Shown in pieces: positions 44,016-55,400 of a DNA stretch of 64,000 bases; within the stretch, counting starts at the first letter, position 1, and each line of letters begins with the position of its first letter. Both the position numbers and the translations under genes were made by a program. Under the pieces are notes generated by a model. The model saw only the letters and a program-made list of their open reading frames with translations. It did not search any database and was not told the DNA's origin. Source of the stretch: Salminus brasiliensis. Taxonomy: Eukaryota; Chordata; Actinopteri; Characiformes; Bryconidae. The DNA is taken from positions 97,049,591 through 97,113,590 of the forward strand of contig NC_132878.1 of the NCBI RefSeq assembly GCF_030463535.1. Direction: 5' to 3'.

Positions 44016-44062
44016 TTTCCTGCTTCAAAAACAAGCACCTTCGTCACCTCCAGGACCTCACC

Positions 44063-44238
44063 TGTTAAAAGTATAAGATCCTTGAGGAACCGTGCAGGAA
44101 CCTCTTACGTTGCTTTGAGGTACCTTCAGGAAAAGGGTTCCTTGAAGGTTCCTCAAAGCACCTTAAGAGGTTCCTCCATAGTTTCAAACTATAGAACCTC
44201 CAAAAGCTCCTCAAGGATGCTTTTAACAGTGCAGGAGA
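44063..44238. mobile_element. Foldback miniature element (CTGTTAAAAG ends)
   Basis: Left end ACCTGTTAAAAGTATAAGAT with CCTTGAGGAAC, right end the complement AGCTCCTCAAGGATGCTTTT with AACAGTG. The interior also shows GGTTCCTTGAAGG and GGTTCCTCAAAGC. A short palindromic element with no coding capacity. Confidence 0.65.
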
Positions 44239-44239
44239 G

Positions 44240-44585
44240 ACATGATATTGACTGAAAATGAGCAGAGGATGAGGTAGACGTCTCTCCTCACTGATTTATC
44301 CGGTGGCTCGGCCGTTGTGGAATAATGGAATACGTTCTAGAGAGCAGGGATTTAATGGAATTACTTGGCTGGTGATCGTGGGGGATTTGGGTTGGTCATA
44401 CAATAAAGGTCCAGTTTTCCACTGTTTTAAATATAGCCTTGCTTCCTCTTTCCTGGTGAATCTGCCAGACTTATGACTCTTACTGTCTGTCTCTCAGGCT
44501 AATACTCATATATACAGCGGTGCTCGAAACTCTGTGACCCCTTTAGAATTATTTTTGACCTCAGATTTTCACACAAATCCTAAAA

Positions 44586-44668
<83 letters not shown>

Positions 44669-45112
44669 TATGTGTTATTCTATAATTTACACATGTAAAT
44701 ACACACGTGTATATATATATATATTTCTTCTGAAGACTCTTCCATTCAATGACTTTTATCTATCATTAATAATAGTTCTGATCAGAGGAGGATGGGTTGA
44801 GTCCCCCTTGTGAGCCCATACCCCTTCCTTGCTTTTGGCTGCTCACCGGGGGTCTTCTTACTGATTACTAATTGTGTAAAAATAAGTAGAAATGTTGGTT
44901 CTCTAAACCTTAATGGAGTAATTATTTATTTTTCAGACTTTTTGCTTCTACTTCTCACATTTTCACCCAATTATCTGACCTTTCTCCTCCTTACATTTTA
45001 AAATCAGCCTCGTTCCTCCTATTTCATTCCCCTTAGTTTTCATTCCGGCTCGTCATCAATAAAAACCCTCTCCAGATAAATCTCTCCATCCGGAAAGTGA
45101 GAGTCTGATCCT
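44240..45112. other. Intergenic stretch with a long TA microsatellite
   Basis: (TA)n of about 34 units at 44588-44656 followed by (CA)n. The rest shows no gene or known repeat. Confidence 0.6.
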
Positions 45113-45350
45113 GATTGGATGAGAAGTGTAAACAGACACCATTCTGACTCCCTGTTGGTTTATAAGCGATCCACCACACCTGCACACGTCCCTCTCCAGC
45201 GAGCTCACAGCAGACGTCTGTAGTCTAGTATGAAGACTGTGTCCGTGGCAGAGACTCAAGAGAGCTGCAGTGAAACGTCCCGACTGAGCCCCACATTTAC
45301 ATTCCAATAAAGCTTATTGATCACATTTACATTCCAATAAAGCTTATTGA
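45113..45350 (+). other. Candidate small transcription unit (26-codon frame with TATA and polyA signals)
   Basis: An inverted CCAAT (GATTGG, about 45113-45118) is followed at 45161 by TATAAG, then an ATG at 45230 opening a 26-codon frame (MKTVSVAETQESCSETSRLS and six more) that stops at 45308-45310. The stop overlaps AATAAA, and a 29-bp segment containing ATTCCAATAAAGCTTATTG is duplicated in tandem, giving two AATAAA signals. Spacing is promoter-like but no homologue is recognised. Could be a non-coding RNA, a first exon, or chance. Confidence 0.25.
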
Positions 45351-46019
45351 TCACACGCCTCTGAAGTCTGACTTTCTGCAGCTTTACAGAACTTCTAGAC
45401 AACGACTCCTCATATTTTCCTCCATGAAGCTCATGTTGATGCTCAGTAGAGCACAGAGACGCTCCTTTAATAGAGCTGATATTACTGAAATGCTTCATTT
45501 TCAATGGGCAGATCTGCAGCTGAAACAGGAGCCTAGTGCAGCCCAACATTTTTAACATCAACATTTTAATAGATCATTAGAATATCAGACATTAATATTA
45601 ATATACAACAGTATCCTCATTATGACTTTTAGAGAAATGGGTTTTTGGGGGGGGGGGGGCCTAAGCTTTCGGTCTTTGTTTTCCTTACATTACTTTTACT
45701 TTTCTACTTGAAGTGGTTCTGAAACCAGTACTTTTACACTTTTACTGGAGTAAAAAGCTTCAGTTGATTCTTCAGCTTCTATAGAAGTCTTTTAAACCCT
45801 CGTATCTCCACTCACTTCTACCTGAGGAATGAATGGCTATTCTTTTGACACCTTTGGTCAGCACCAAACCGAACTGAATGAACTGAACTGAACCGAATGT
45901 TTTATGCTAATATTGCTTTTATTAATGCAGATATACTCATAACTGTACTGCACATATAAATAAACAGCAGATATGCTTACTTAGACTGATTATATATATA
46001 TCTATATATCTATATCTAT

Positions 46020-46020
46020 A

Positions 46021-46109
<89 letters not shown>
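46020..46109. repeat. (TC)n(TA)n microsatellite
   Basis: About 10 TC then 34 TA units, lying just 3' of the first lectin gene's stop codon and before its candidate polyA signal (45918-45923, minus strand). Confidence 0.95.
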
Positions 46110-46112
<3 letters not shown>

Positions 46113-46171
46113 GGTGGGGGCTACTTTAAAGAAGCAAAAGTAAACAGGGCTGTAAGCCACAAGTGTTGTGC

Positions 46172-48774
46172 TCAGCCAAATGGGTTGATGAGACTCAGGT
46201 AGCTGGGTGGGCTGAAACACATGGGCTTCATGGATGAGCAGCATCGTGCACTGCCCCACGTATAGCTCCCGTTGGGCTCCATCTTGACAAACACACACAT
46301 GCCTTTCTCAGGATTGACCGGCTGGCCGCTGTCCCAGTTGAAGAAGCTAAAGACTTGTCCGCTTTGCCAGTACCACTCCATGGTCTGTAGGCTGCGCCGC
46401 AGGCCGATCCACGCCTGACCTTTAGCTCCAATCTTGGTCAGCTCCAGGGCCATGTAACGCTGAGCAGCGGCCCAGCTAGGGCTGGCCAGCTGACCGCCTT
46501 TCTGCATGCAGTACTGACGAGACTCTGGCCAGCTCACTGATTGATCACTGACCTTCAGGATTGCCGGAGAGACCAAACAGCCGCTGGGGTCTGAAAGAAA
46601 ACACACACTTAAGCTGTGTTTGCACTAAAATTAGAGCCTGTTTACACCTGGAATTACCAGCGCTTTGGTTCATCGGATCAATTTCGGATTACACTTGGCT
46701 GCATGAAAAGCCTGGTGTCAACAACCGGCATTACGCGCTGTAGTCGGATTAAGATCGGATCACTCAAACCTCAGAGTACCCCCCAAATCTCCTCCCAGTA
46801 CAACAGAACCCTCCCATTACCTCCAAAACTCCTCCCAGTACAACAGAACCCTCCCAGTACCTCCAAAACTCTTCCCAGTACAACAAAAACACCTCCTAGT
46901 ACAACCAAACCCCCTCCCAGCACAGCAGAAACAACTCCCAATACAAGAGAAACAACTCCAAATACAACAGAACCCTCCCAGTACCTCCAAAACCCCTTCC
47001 AGTACAACAAAAACACCTCCTAGTACAACAGAAACAACACCTAGTAAAACTCCTGTAATCGAATGACGATCGGATCACTCAAACCTCCTAGTAACCCAAA
47101 AAAAACCCTCCCAGTACAACAAAACCCCTCCCAGTACAACAACTGCCAGTACAACCCCTCCCAATACAACAGAATCACCTCCTAGTACAACCCCTCCAAG
47201 TACAAGAGAAACAACTCCCAGCACAGCAGAAACACCTCCCATTTCAACCAAAACCCATCCCAGTACAACATATACTCCCAATACCACCAAAACTCCTCCC
47301 AGTAGCACCAAAACTCCTCCCGGTACAACTTAAAGTAGCTAAAGCATTCATTAGTCCACAAACATTTGGACATATAGTGTATTTGTGGTCACTTACCTGG
47401 TTCTTTATTTATAGAGATAGCTGGACCACCATATTCAACCGAAGTCTGCATTTTCTCAAGGACGTACACTGCCATCTTTGAGGAGGGATGCCAAATGACG
47501 TGGGACATCAGGAGAAAAAGATCCACTGTGGCCCAGGAGTACGCCGTGCCATTTATGTCGTTCCACTCTAACGATGAGCCAAACGTGTTGCTGTCTAGAC
47601 GTACATCTGAGACATGGGCCGTTTCAACGATGAGCAAAGCCTCTGATTTGGTGACCGAGGTGACGTGGACCAGGTAGCAGGCCGAGAACATGGAGACGGG
47701 GATGAGATCCATCAAACTTGCGACACCCATGAGCCTCAGGGACACAGGTTGGGAGGCTGAGATGTTGGAGAACCCCATCGTTAGCTGTTGGTAGAAGGGT
47801 AGGAAGTCGGAGCTGCCAGCATCCAACATCTCAGAGCCAGTCAGGGGTGGAGAACCGTACCTGAGCTCCACTGACTCGTCTGACGTCGAGAACATTCGGG
47901 AATTGTTGGTAATGTAGGACGGAGGTACGAGGAAACTGTCCCCCAGGAGGTTTGCGGGCCTGAGCTGATGGACCACCATCGTGCATCTGCAGAGCGAGGT
48001 GTCCAAGCAAGGGTGGGTTAGCAAGATGGAGATGTTGGCTTTAGCGGTGACCTTCATCAAGGAGTCGCTGCTCTTCATCTGGAGAACCTGGAAGGGGCTG
48101 AGCTTGACGCTCGTCTCCGAGCCGCTTTGTTCGTTGGTGACCTTCACCGTGTTCTCCTTATCTTCTGCGTTGATGATGAGAACCCTGAAGTAGTTGTAAG
48201 TCTGGGCCTGACTGGAAGAATCTGAAGAGACGACCCAGTCGGAGACGTTGTAGTCGTTTAGCATTAAGAGGAGCTCTGTGAAATTGAGGAAGGGAACGTG
48301 ATACTCCTGACCCAGGTTAGTCACAGGTTGGACAACGTTGGTCTGGACGCTGTTCGCCCTCTTGCTTATCGAAAACACAGTGATGTCATTGCTGCTGGTG
48401 ATTCGGACAGACTTTGAGGATTGGCCGAGTTGGTGCTCCTCCACCTCACTGGGAAGATACACAGCTTGCGTCTGGCCTGCGTTCAGGGTCCCCGTTATGA
48501 AGTTTGCGCCGTTGTAGATGACGTGGAAGTTAGTGTTGGCGTGGAGGGCGGTGATTTTGAGGACGTTGGTGAGAACGGACGGATAGTAGTAGGCGATGTT
48601 CTCCGGAAAGGCTGTGACGAAGTCCCTACCGTAGTCCTCCGCGGCATGGCCTGGTAGAAGAGGCAGAGCGGGTTATCGCTGTACGCCTGAATCATTCCAA
48701 CTGCAGAAAATGACCAAGCACCTTACCAGCTTACCTTGGTAAATCACAGATACCGTGAGCAGGATGGTCAGCAT
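46172..48774 (-). CDS. Secreted IgGFc-binding-domain / C-type lectin protein, copy A
   Basis: Coding exons on the minus strand: 48735-48774 (signal peptide, MLTILLTVSVIYQ), 47397-48650 (1254 nt) and 46172-46590 (419 nt). All junctions are phase 1 with GT/AG, giving 570 residues. Exon 2 codes for one domain starting GRDFVTAFPENIAYYY and containing NAGQTQAVYLPSEVEEHQLG, SSNDITVFSIS and SHVIWHPSSKMAVYV. This is the IgGFc-binding domain found at the N-terminus of FCGBP and related vertebrate proteins. Exon 3 codes for a C-type lectin domain (SWPESRQYC, AWIGLRR, FFNWDSGQPVNPEKGMC, SARCCSSMKPMC). The usual calcium-ligand motifs are missing: QPV stands where EPN/QPD is expected and there is no WND. 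Several NxS/T sites suggest glycosylation. A 5' non-coding exon probably ends at 50630, with exon 1 starting at 48836. Function not known; an extracellular, perhaps mucosal, defence lectin is a guess. Confidence 0.85.
46755..47332. repeat. Minisatellite in copy A intron 2 (CCTCCCAGTACAACA)
   Basis: About 35 imperfect units of 15 bp (CTCCCAGTACAACAGAACC type). Two near copies of a GATCGGATCACTCAAACCTC segment at 46753 and 47070 show that the array has been duplicated as a block. On the + strand one frame reads PSTTKTPPSTT, mucin-like but antisense to the gene. Copy B lacks this array. Confidence 0.9.
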
Positions 48775-48892
48775 GATTATGGAGATGGGACAGGTGTTCG
48801 ACCGGACAGCTTCAGCGCTTTTAGCAAGGGCTTGAGCTGTGAAGAAGAACAGCAGCAGTTACACAGCAGGTTCCTTCGGTGTGTGTTGACAC

Positions 48893-49090
48893 CATAGACC
48901 AGGGCTGCTCAATCCTGGTCCTGGAGATCTACCACCCTGAGGAGTCCAGATCCAACACAGCTGACTCTGATGTTCAGATGCTCCTGAAGGCCTTCATTAC
49001 CTGGATCAGGTGTGGTAGATTTGAGGTGGAGCTAAACTCTGCAGGGTGGTAGATCCCCAGGACCAGGATTGAGCAGACCTGCCATAGACT
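48893..49090. mobile_element. Foldback miniature element (TCCTGGTCCTGGAGATCTAC)
   Basis: Left arm CCAGGGCTGCTCAATCCTGG, TCCTGGAGATCTACCACCCT. Right arm is its near complement AGGGTGGTAGATCCCCAGGA, CCAGGATTGAGCAG. A widespread type of teleost palindromic element, here in the 5'UTR intron of copy A. Confidence 0.75.
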
Positions 49091-49269
49091 GTATATAAGG
49101 TTGGACTGGATGACGGAGGTAAGACCCTTTACTACTGCAGCAGCAATGATCAGGCTGGTCAGGAAGAGTCAGTTTGCATGTCCTTCACGCATGAGGCGTG
49201 TTCTTTGACTGGGTTTTGACCTGCAGTGAACCGTTCCTGACCTTCGCCATTGTGCACTGTCCAATAATA

Positions 49270-49530
49270 ACACCACTCACAGCTGATGGAGGAAGATCTA
49301 GGAGGGAGGAAATTTCACCAGCTGACTTGTTGTTGGTGCTGAGCTCCTATTACATACAGAACCACGCTGGAGTTCAGTGAGCTCTTTAGAACCTCCTGTT
49401 CTTTCACTGATGTGTGGAAGAAAGGCAGACTGCAGGGCTAGAGGCTTGATTTTACACACCTGCGGCAATGAGACTGAATTCAATGATAAAGAGGTGTGTC
49501 CCAATACTTTTGTCAATATAGTGTATACAC
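49270..49530 (-). mobile_element. Tc1-like element, 5' fragment (minus orientation)
   Basis: Mirror of 23866-24112: GAAATTTCACCAGCTGACTTG, CTGGAGTTCAGTGAGCTC, TGTGTGGAAGAAAGGCAGAC, ending GTGTCCCAATACTTTTGTCA. Carries only the first codons of a decayed transposase. Confidence 0.65.
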
Positions 49531-49594
49531 TCTTGCTGTCATGTGGGGGAAAAAGTAACTATTTCCAAAACAATAGTAGAAGGAAGCAGCTCTC

Positions 49595-49800
49595 AGAGGT
49601 CGATGTTCTACGGAAACGAGAGGTTCTAAAGACACAAGAGGTTCTAAGGATATGAGATGTTCTACAGATTTGAGAGGTCTTAAGGATACAAAAGGTTCTA
49701 AGGATAATAAAGGTTTAACAGATATGAGAGGTTCTAAGGATACAAGCGGTTCTACATATATGAGGTCTTATAGATACGAGAGGTTCTAAGGATACCAGAA
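49595..49800. repeat. 18-bp minisatellite (GAGAGGTTCTAAGGATAC)
   Basis: About 11 imperfect units of GAGAGGTTCTAAGGATAC, with TTCTACAGATATGAG variants, in the 5'UTR intron of copy A. Confidence 0.8.
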
Positions 49801-50099
49801 GGGAGGAATTTCGTGGTACTGAACAAGAGTATAAGAATAACAACAGTTCTTCTGTTCACGTCTTTTATGGAGCACGTTGAGTAAACATCCACAGAGCAGG
49901 CTAGAAAAAGTAAGTGAACCTCTGTGTTAATGAATTCTCAGAGAGCTAATTGGCGAAAGGTGTTTCAGTAAAGATGATGATTGGATGGATGGGTTTCACA
50001 GACGCCTTGCCCATGAAATCCAGGCACACAGAACTGAAGTTATTATCTGAATATTATTAACAAAGTTAATAATAAAAGTTTTTGAATGTTTTGACTGCA

Positions 50100-50326
50100 A
50101 TTAAACATGAAGTATAATTACATTTATATTTATTTAAATATGTAATAAGTTACATTTATTTAAATGATTTCATACACACAACTAGATGTAATCAGAATCA
50201 GACGGTTGCTCAGAATTTTATGATGAATGAACCAATAGAAATGCTCCAAAATTAGGAAATAAAAGTTACTGTTGAAGATACAGGTGTTTTGTGTGATGAC
50301 TATATATATATATAAATAAATATTAT

Positions 50327-50380
<54 letters not shown>

Positions 50381-50580
50381 ATCACCTCCCATGATTTTAT
50401 ATATATATATAATATATATAAAATACAATATATTATTATATAAATACTTCTTTTTTATCATTTATTTATTTTTATTATTTATATATTATATTTTAAGAAC
50501 TTATATGGTTGGAATAATGTTATTTATAATTATTATATATACACATGGTATGTAATATTTATAACTGATAATCATAAATA
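50100..50580. repeat. AT-rich tract with (TA)n
   Basis: (TA)n at 50333-50378 and several shorter TA runs. No gene. Confidence 0.8.
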
Positions 50581-50629
50581 AACTAAAGGTCATGATGTGT
50601 GTTTATTAAAAATTTTAGAAAGTCCTTAC

Positions 50630-50691
50630 CTGTGGAGAAAACACACTCCAGCCCTCCAAACTATCCGTTTTGTGGGATCTATCCTCTACAG

Positions 50692-50748
<57 letters not shown>

Positions 50749-51150
50749 TCATTTGATTTTCAAATGCCTGTATTTACACTCACGTTTGCATGACATGCTG
50801 CAGACCCTGGACCTTTAAGGACAAGGTGTTTCAGGTGACATGAAGGCAAATGAGCTGCTTTACCACAACCACAACCACAACCACCCACTATAGAGGGGAT
50901 ATACTGTTCAAGGGGAAATCCACCCATTTTCTACAATTCTGCATAATAAACAGTTAAGATATGAGAACAGAGTGAGTCTGAGAGGGGGGTGGTGGTGTTG
51001 GTGGGTTTAGTGTGAAACGCTTGGTTCTAGATAAGCTCCCCCAGTCAGAGCTGGAGTTCTAAAGTGGAGGTGAAGGGAAGCAGACGTCTGAAGCTCTAAT
51101 AAAAGCTCCTCACAGAAAGTTCTTCACCTAATGCCTGATGTCTGAGACAG
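50630..51150 (-). promoter_or_regulatory. Copy A 5' non-coding exon and promoter block
   Basis: On the minus strand a donor (CCACAG then GTAAGG) ends a likely first exon at 50630. Upstream, in the same order as at 57411-57920, come a CA microsatellite (50710-50746), the 14-mer TTTGCATGACATGC (50785-50798), CAAGGTGTTTCAGGTGACAT, GATAAGCTCCCCCAGTCAGA and GAAGCAGACGTCTGAAGCTC. On the minus strand the 14-mer gives ATGCAAA, an octamer-like core. The true transcription start is unknown. Confidence 0.45.
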
Positions 51151-51356
51151 AGGAGGGTTAGTAAATAAATTAAAAAATGAATAATAATGTAATGTGGGGG
51201 TATTCATGTAATTAACGTGATCTAATTAATCCATTTGTGGTAAAATCTGAAAGTACACCGCTGCGTCACCATAAAGCTATAACATAAAGCGAAAAGCAAT
51301 AACTATACATTCTACAATAACTTTTTAGCACAACCTGAATTTATTTAGGCATTTAG

Positions 51357-51359
<3 letters not shown>

Positions 51360-51394
<35 letters not shown>

Positions 51395-51402
51395 TAATAA
51401 TA

Positions 51403-51442
<40 letters not shown>

Positions 51443-52260
51443 TCAGTGGTTCAGCTCATCCCACAATGACCATACAGATAATTTACAGTGATTGGTTCAG
51501 CTCCTCCCCCAATGACCATATAGATCATATAGATTATATATACACTTAGTGATTCAGCTCCTCCCTCAATAACTGTATAGATCATATATATATATATATA
51601 TATATATTCTGTGAGTGGTTCAGCTGAATTTTTGGTTCAGTATGGATCATATATATCATATATACATTCAGAGGTCCAGGCCCCCCCCAATGGTTGTATA
51701 TCATATATAAAGTTATAAAGTCAGAGGTTCAGCTCCGCCCCTCCCAATGACTGTATGTATATATATATATACATATATATAGTGAGAGGTTCTGCTCCAC
51801 CCCCTGACCATATAGATCATATAGGCCACATATATCATATTCTGTGAGTGGTTCAGCTCCTCCCCCAATGACTGTATGGATCATATATATCATATATACA
51901 TTCAAAGGTTCAGCTCCCCCCCAATGACAGACTGTTTATACAATATATATGATCTATACAGTGTTTCAGCTCCACCCCCTAATTGGCAGTATAGATCATA
52001 TGTATTAAACATAAATAGTCAGTGGTTCAGCTCCACCTCATGACCATATAGATCATATATATGGTGAATGGTTCAGCTTCTCCCCAGTAACCATAGAGAT
52101 CATATTATATATATATTTTTTTTTTTTTCAGAGGTTCAGCTCCTCCCCCAATGATTGCATATCATATATAAAGTCAGTGGCTTAGCTCCGCCCCTCTTAA
52201 TGGCTGTATAGATTATTTAGACCATATATACAGTGACAGGTTCAGTGGTTATATTTGGCT
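51360..52260. repeat. Degenerate 60-75 bp array between the two lectin genes
   Basis: Starts with A and TA runs (51357-51440). Then about 11 imperfect units contain GTTCAGCTCCTCCCCCAATG, ACCATATAGATCATATATAT and CATATATACAGTCAGTG. It lies between the candidate promoter of copy A and the 3' end of copy B. Confidence 0.8.
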
Positions 52261-52434
52261 AAATAGTGTACATAAGCTTTCACTGCCTGTTAACTACATT
52301 AGTTTAAAACTAAAAAAAAAAACAGTAAAAAGTATAAACTGATTAGCTACATTTGGGGTAAGAAGCTGGGTTGATTGTACACCAAACTGTTCTGTTTATG
52401 AAAGCTAATGCTAAGGTGAAGTATTAGCAGGCTC

Positions 52435-55400
52435 TCAGGACAGCGTGTTGGTGAGAGTGAGGTAGCTTGTCGGTATGTAACACAAGGGCTTCAAGGATGA
52501 GCAGCAACGTGCAGTGCTCCATTTGTAGCTCCCTTTGGGCTCCATCTTAATGGAAACACACATGCCTTTCTCCGGATTGACCGGCTGGCCGCTGTCCCAG
52601 TTGGAGAAGCTGAAGTCCAGCCCACTCTGCCAGTACCAATTTGTGGTCAGCAGGCGGCGCCGCAGGCCGATCCACGCCTGGCCTCGGGCTCCAATCTTTG
52701 TCAGTTTCAGGGCGGTGGAAACCTGGGCCTCTGCATAACTAGGACTGGACAGACGACCACCCTCCTGTATGCAGTACTGACGAGACTCCGGCCAGCTTAA
52801 CCCATCATTTTTGACCTTCAGCATTGCCGGAGAGACCAAACAGCCGTTGGCGTCTGCAAGAAATCACACACTTAGAGTAATAGTGCTTTTAATTTCACTC
52901 CACTTATCTGTGCATTTCTAATTACGTGGCCTCTTTCTGCATCTTTTCCAACTGCCATCGATGCGGCATCGCCAGGCAGCCAACACGCTCTGAGGAAAGC
53001 GCCGGGGGCAGTCAGATGCCTGTGCCGGCCAACATTGCTTAAGAGTAATGAGGGGATAGAGCGCCGTCTACCCACCCGGAGAGAGAGCACGACCAACTGT
53101 GCTCCCTCAGTCTCCGGCTACTGATGGCAAAGCATGGCTCGGGATTCAAACGTGTGACCCCTGGGCCATAGGGGTGGTACATTAGACCAGGGAGCCCCTT
53201 TGAGCCCTACATTTTGGGAGTTTTTTATGGCTATTTAAGACATCCACAAATGTGTTGTCATAATTAAATAAGTAAATTGAATGTATGTTCGTTACTGCAG
53301 TTCAAAATATATATATCCAGTAGGGGGCATGTGGAATTTTGACTGATTTGAAGATGTAAACAAGCTCATTGAGAGTGGGGGTATGGTGGGTTTGGTGTGA
53401 AACCTACCCAGTCAGAACTGGTCACAGCACCAAATACCAACATAAGTAACTACTCAAGTACTCAGGCCTGTATTCTGATTATTTGGGCCAACCCTGACCA
53501 AGAATTTCCAGTTTCGCGTCTGATGTGTTCAGTTGGTAGCAACTTCTACTTCCGACCTCATCATTAACCATAACAGTAGCTTTTCTAGCTTTACCTGGTA
53601 TGTCACTGACTGAGATAGCCGGACCTCCATAAGGAACCCCCATCGCCATATTCTCAAAGACGTACACCGCAATCTTCGAGGAGGGATGCCAGATTACATG
53701 CGACATCAAAGAATGAAGATTCACTCTGGCCCAAGAGTATATGGTACCAACTATGACGTTCCAGACCACCGTCGAGTCAAAAGATCCACCATCCAAGCGC
53801 ACACTTTGTGCTTGCAGTGTTTCGACGATGACAAAGGCCTGAGATTTGGTCGCAGAGGTGGTGTGGACCAGGTAGCAGGCCGAGAACATGGAGACTGGGA
53901 GGAGATCTACCAAACTGCCGAAGCGGAGGAGCCTCAGGGACACAGGCTGGGAGGCTGAGATGTTGGAGAAGCCGTCCTTTAGAAGTTGGTAAAAGGGTAG
54001 GAAGGCAGAGCTGCCAGGATTCAACGTCTGAGAGCCGTAGCGTGGTGGAGATCCATACTTGAGCTTGACAGGCTGGTCTGACGTCGAGAACATTCGGGAA
54101 TTGTTGGTAATGTAAGGCGGAGGTACGAGGAAACTGTCCCCCAGGAGGTTTGCGGGCCTGAGCTGATGGACCACCATCGTGCATCTGCAGAGCGAGGTGT
54201 CCAAGCAAGGGTGGGTTAGCAAGATGGAGATGTTGGCTTTAGCGGTGACCTTCATCAAGGAGTCGCTGCTCTGTATCTGGAGAACCTCGAAGGGGCTGAG
54301 CTTAACGCTCGTCTCCGAGCCGCTTTGTTCGTTGGTGACCTTCACCGTGTTCTCCTTATCTTCTGCGTTGATGATGAGAACCCGGAAGTAGTTGTAAGTC
54401 TGGGCCTGACTGGAAGAATCCAAAGAGACGACCCAGTTTGTGATGCTGTAGTCGTTTAGCATTAAGAGGAGCTCTGTGAAATTGAGGAAGGGAACGTGAT
54501 ACTCCTGACCCAGGTTAGTCACAGGTTGGACGACGTTGGTCTGGACGCTGTTCGCCCTCTCGCTTATCGAAAACACAGTGATGTCATTGCTGCTGGTGAT
54601 TCGGACAGACTTTGAGGATTGGCCGAGTTGGTGCTCCTCCACCTCACTGGGAAGATACACAGCTTGCGTCTGGCCTGCGTTCAGGGTCCCCGTTTTAATG
54701 ACGGAGCCGTCGAAGACGACATAGAAGTTAGTGCTGGCGTGGAGGGCGGTGATTTTGAGGATGTTGGTAACACTGGATGGATCGTAGGAGGCGACGTCCA
54801 CCGGAAAGGCCGTGACGAAGTCCCTACCACAGTCCACCACAGCATGGCCTGGTGAAAACACACAGGTTGTTATTGGTGAAGTCCAGGGTCTTCAATCTCA
54901 CCTCACAGTCTACTGCTCCAACACATTCCCCTCATAGGTCTTGTTTAGACTTCTGACTTACACAGCAACTGAATCCTGATGGTTACAATGTTCAGAAAAC
55001 AAAGCCGTGTGGGACACCCCTGGTGGTCAACTGTGGTACTGACGTATAGCTATCTGTGCTCACCTTCTTCACCCAGTGTCCAAATAAATACACTGGATCA
55101 CATAATCAAACCAATCAAAATGACCACACTGACTAACACTCTGGCTATTGAGTGCTAATTGGCTGTTGTTCTGGGCTACTGAGCGCTAATTAGCTTGTAT
55201 TCTAATTACCGAGCACTGATTGGCTGGAATTCTGACTACTGATTTGCCTGTTGTTCTGGCTAGTGAGTGCCGACTGTCTTGTTCTGGACTAAGTGCTAAT
55301 ACGCTGGCATTCTGGCTACTGAGCGCTGATTGGCTGTTGTAATGGCAGTGAGTGCTGATTGGCTGGCATTGTAACTACTAAGTCCTGATTGGCTGGTATT

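Noticed and set aside
46616-47023. Mucin-like + strand gene
   Set aside because: Simple 15-bp repeat in an intron of the opposite-strand lectin gene, with no signal peptide exon or splice structure.
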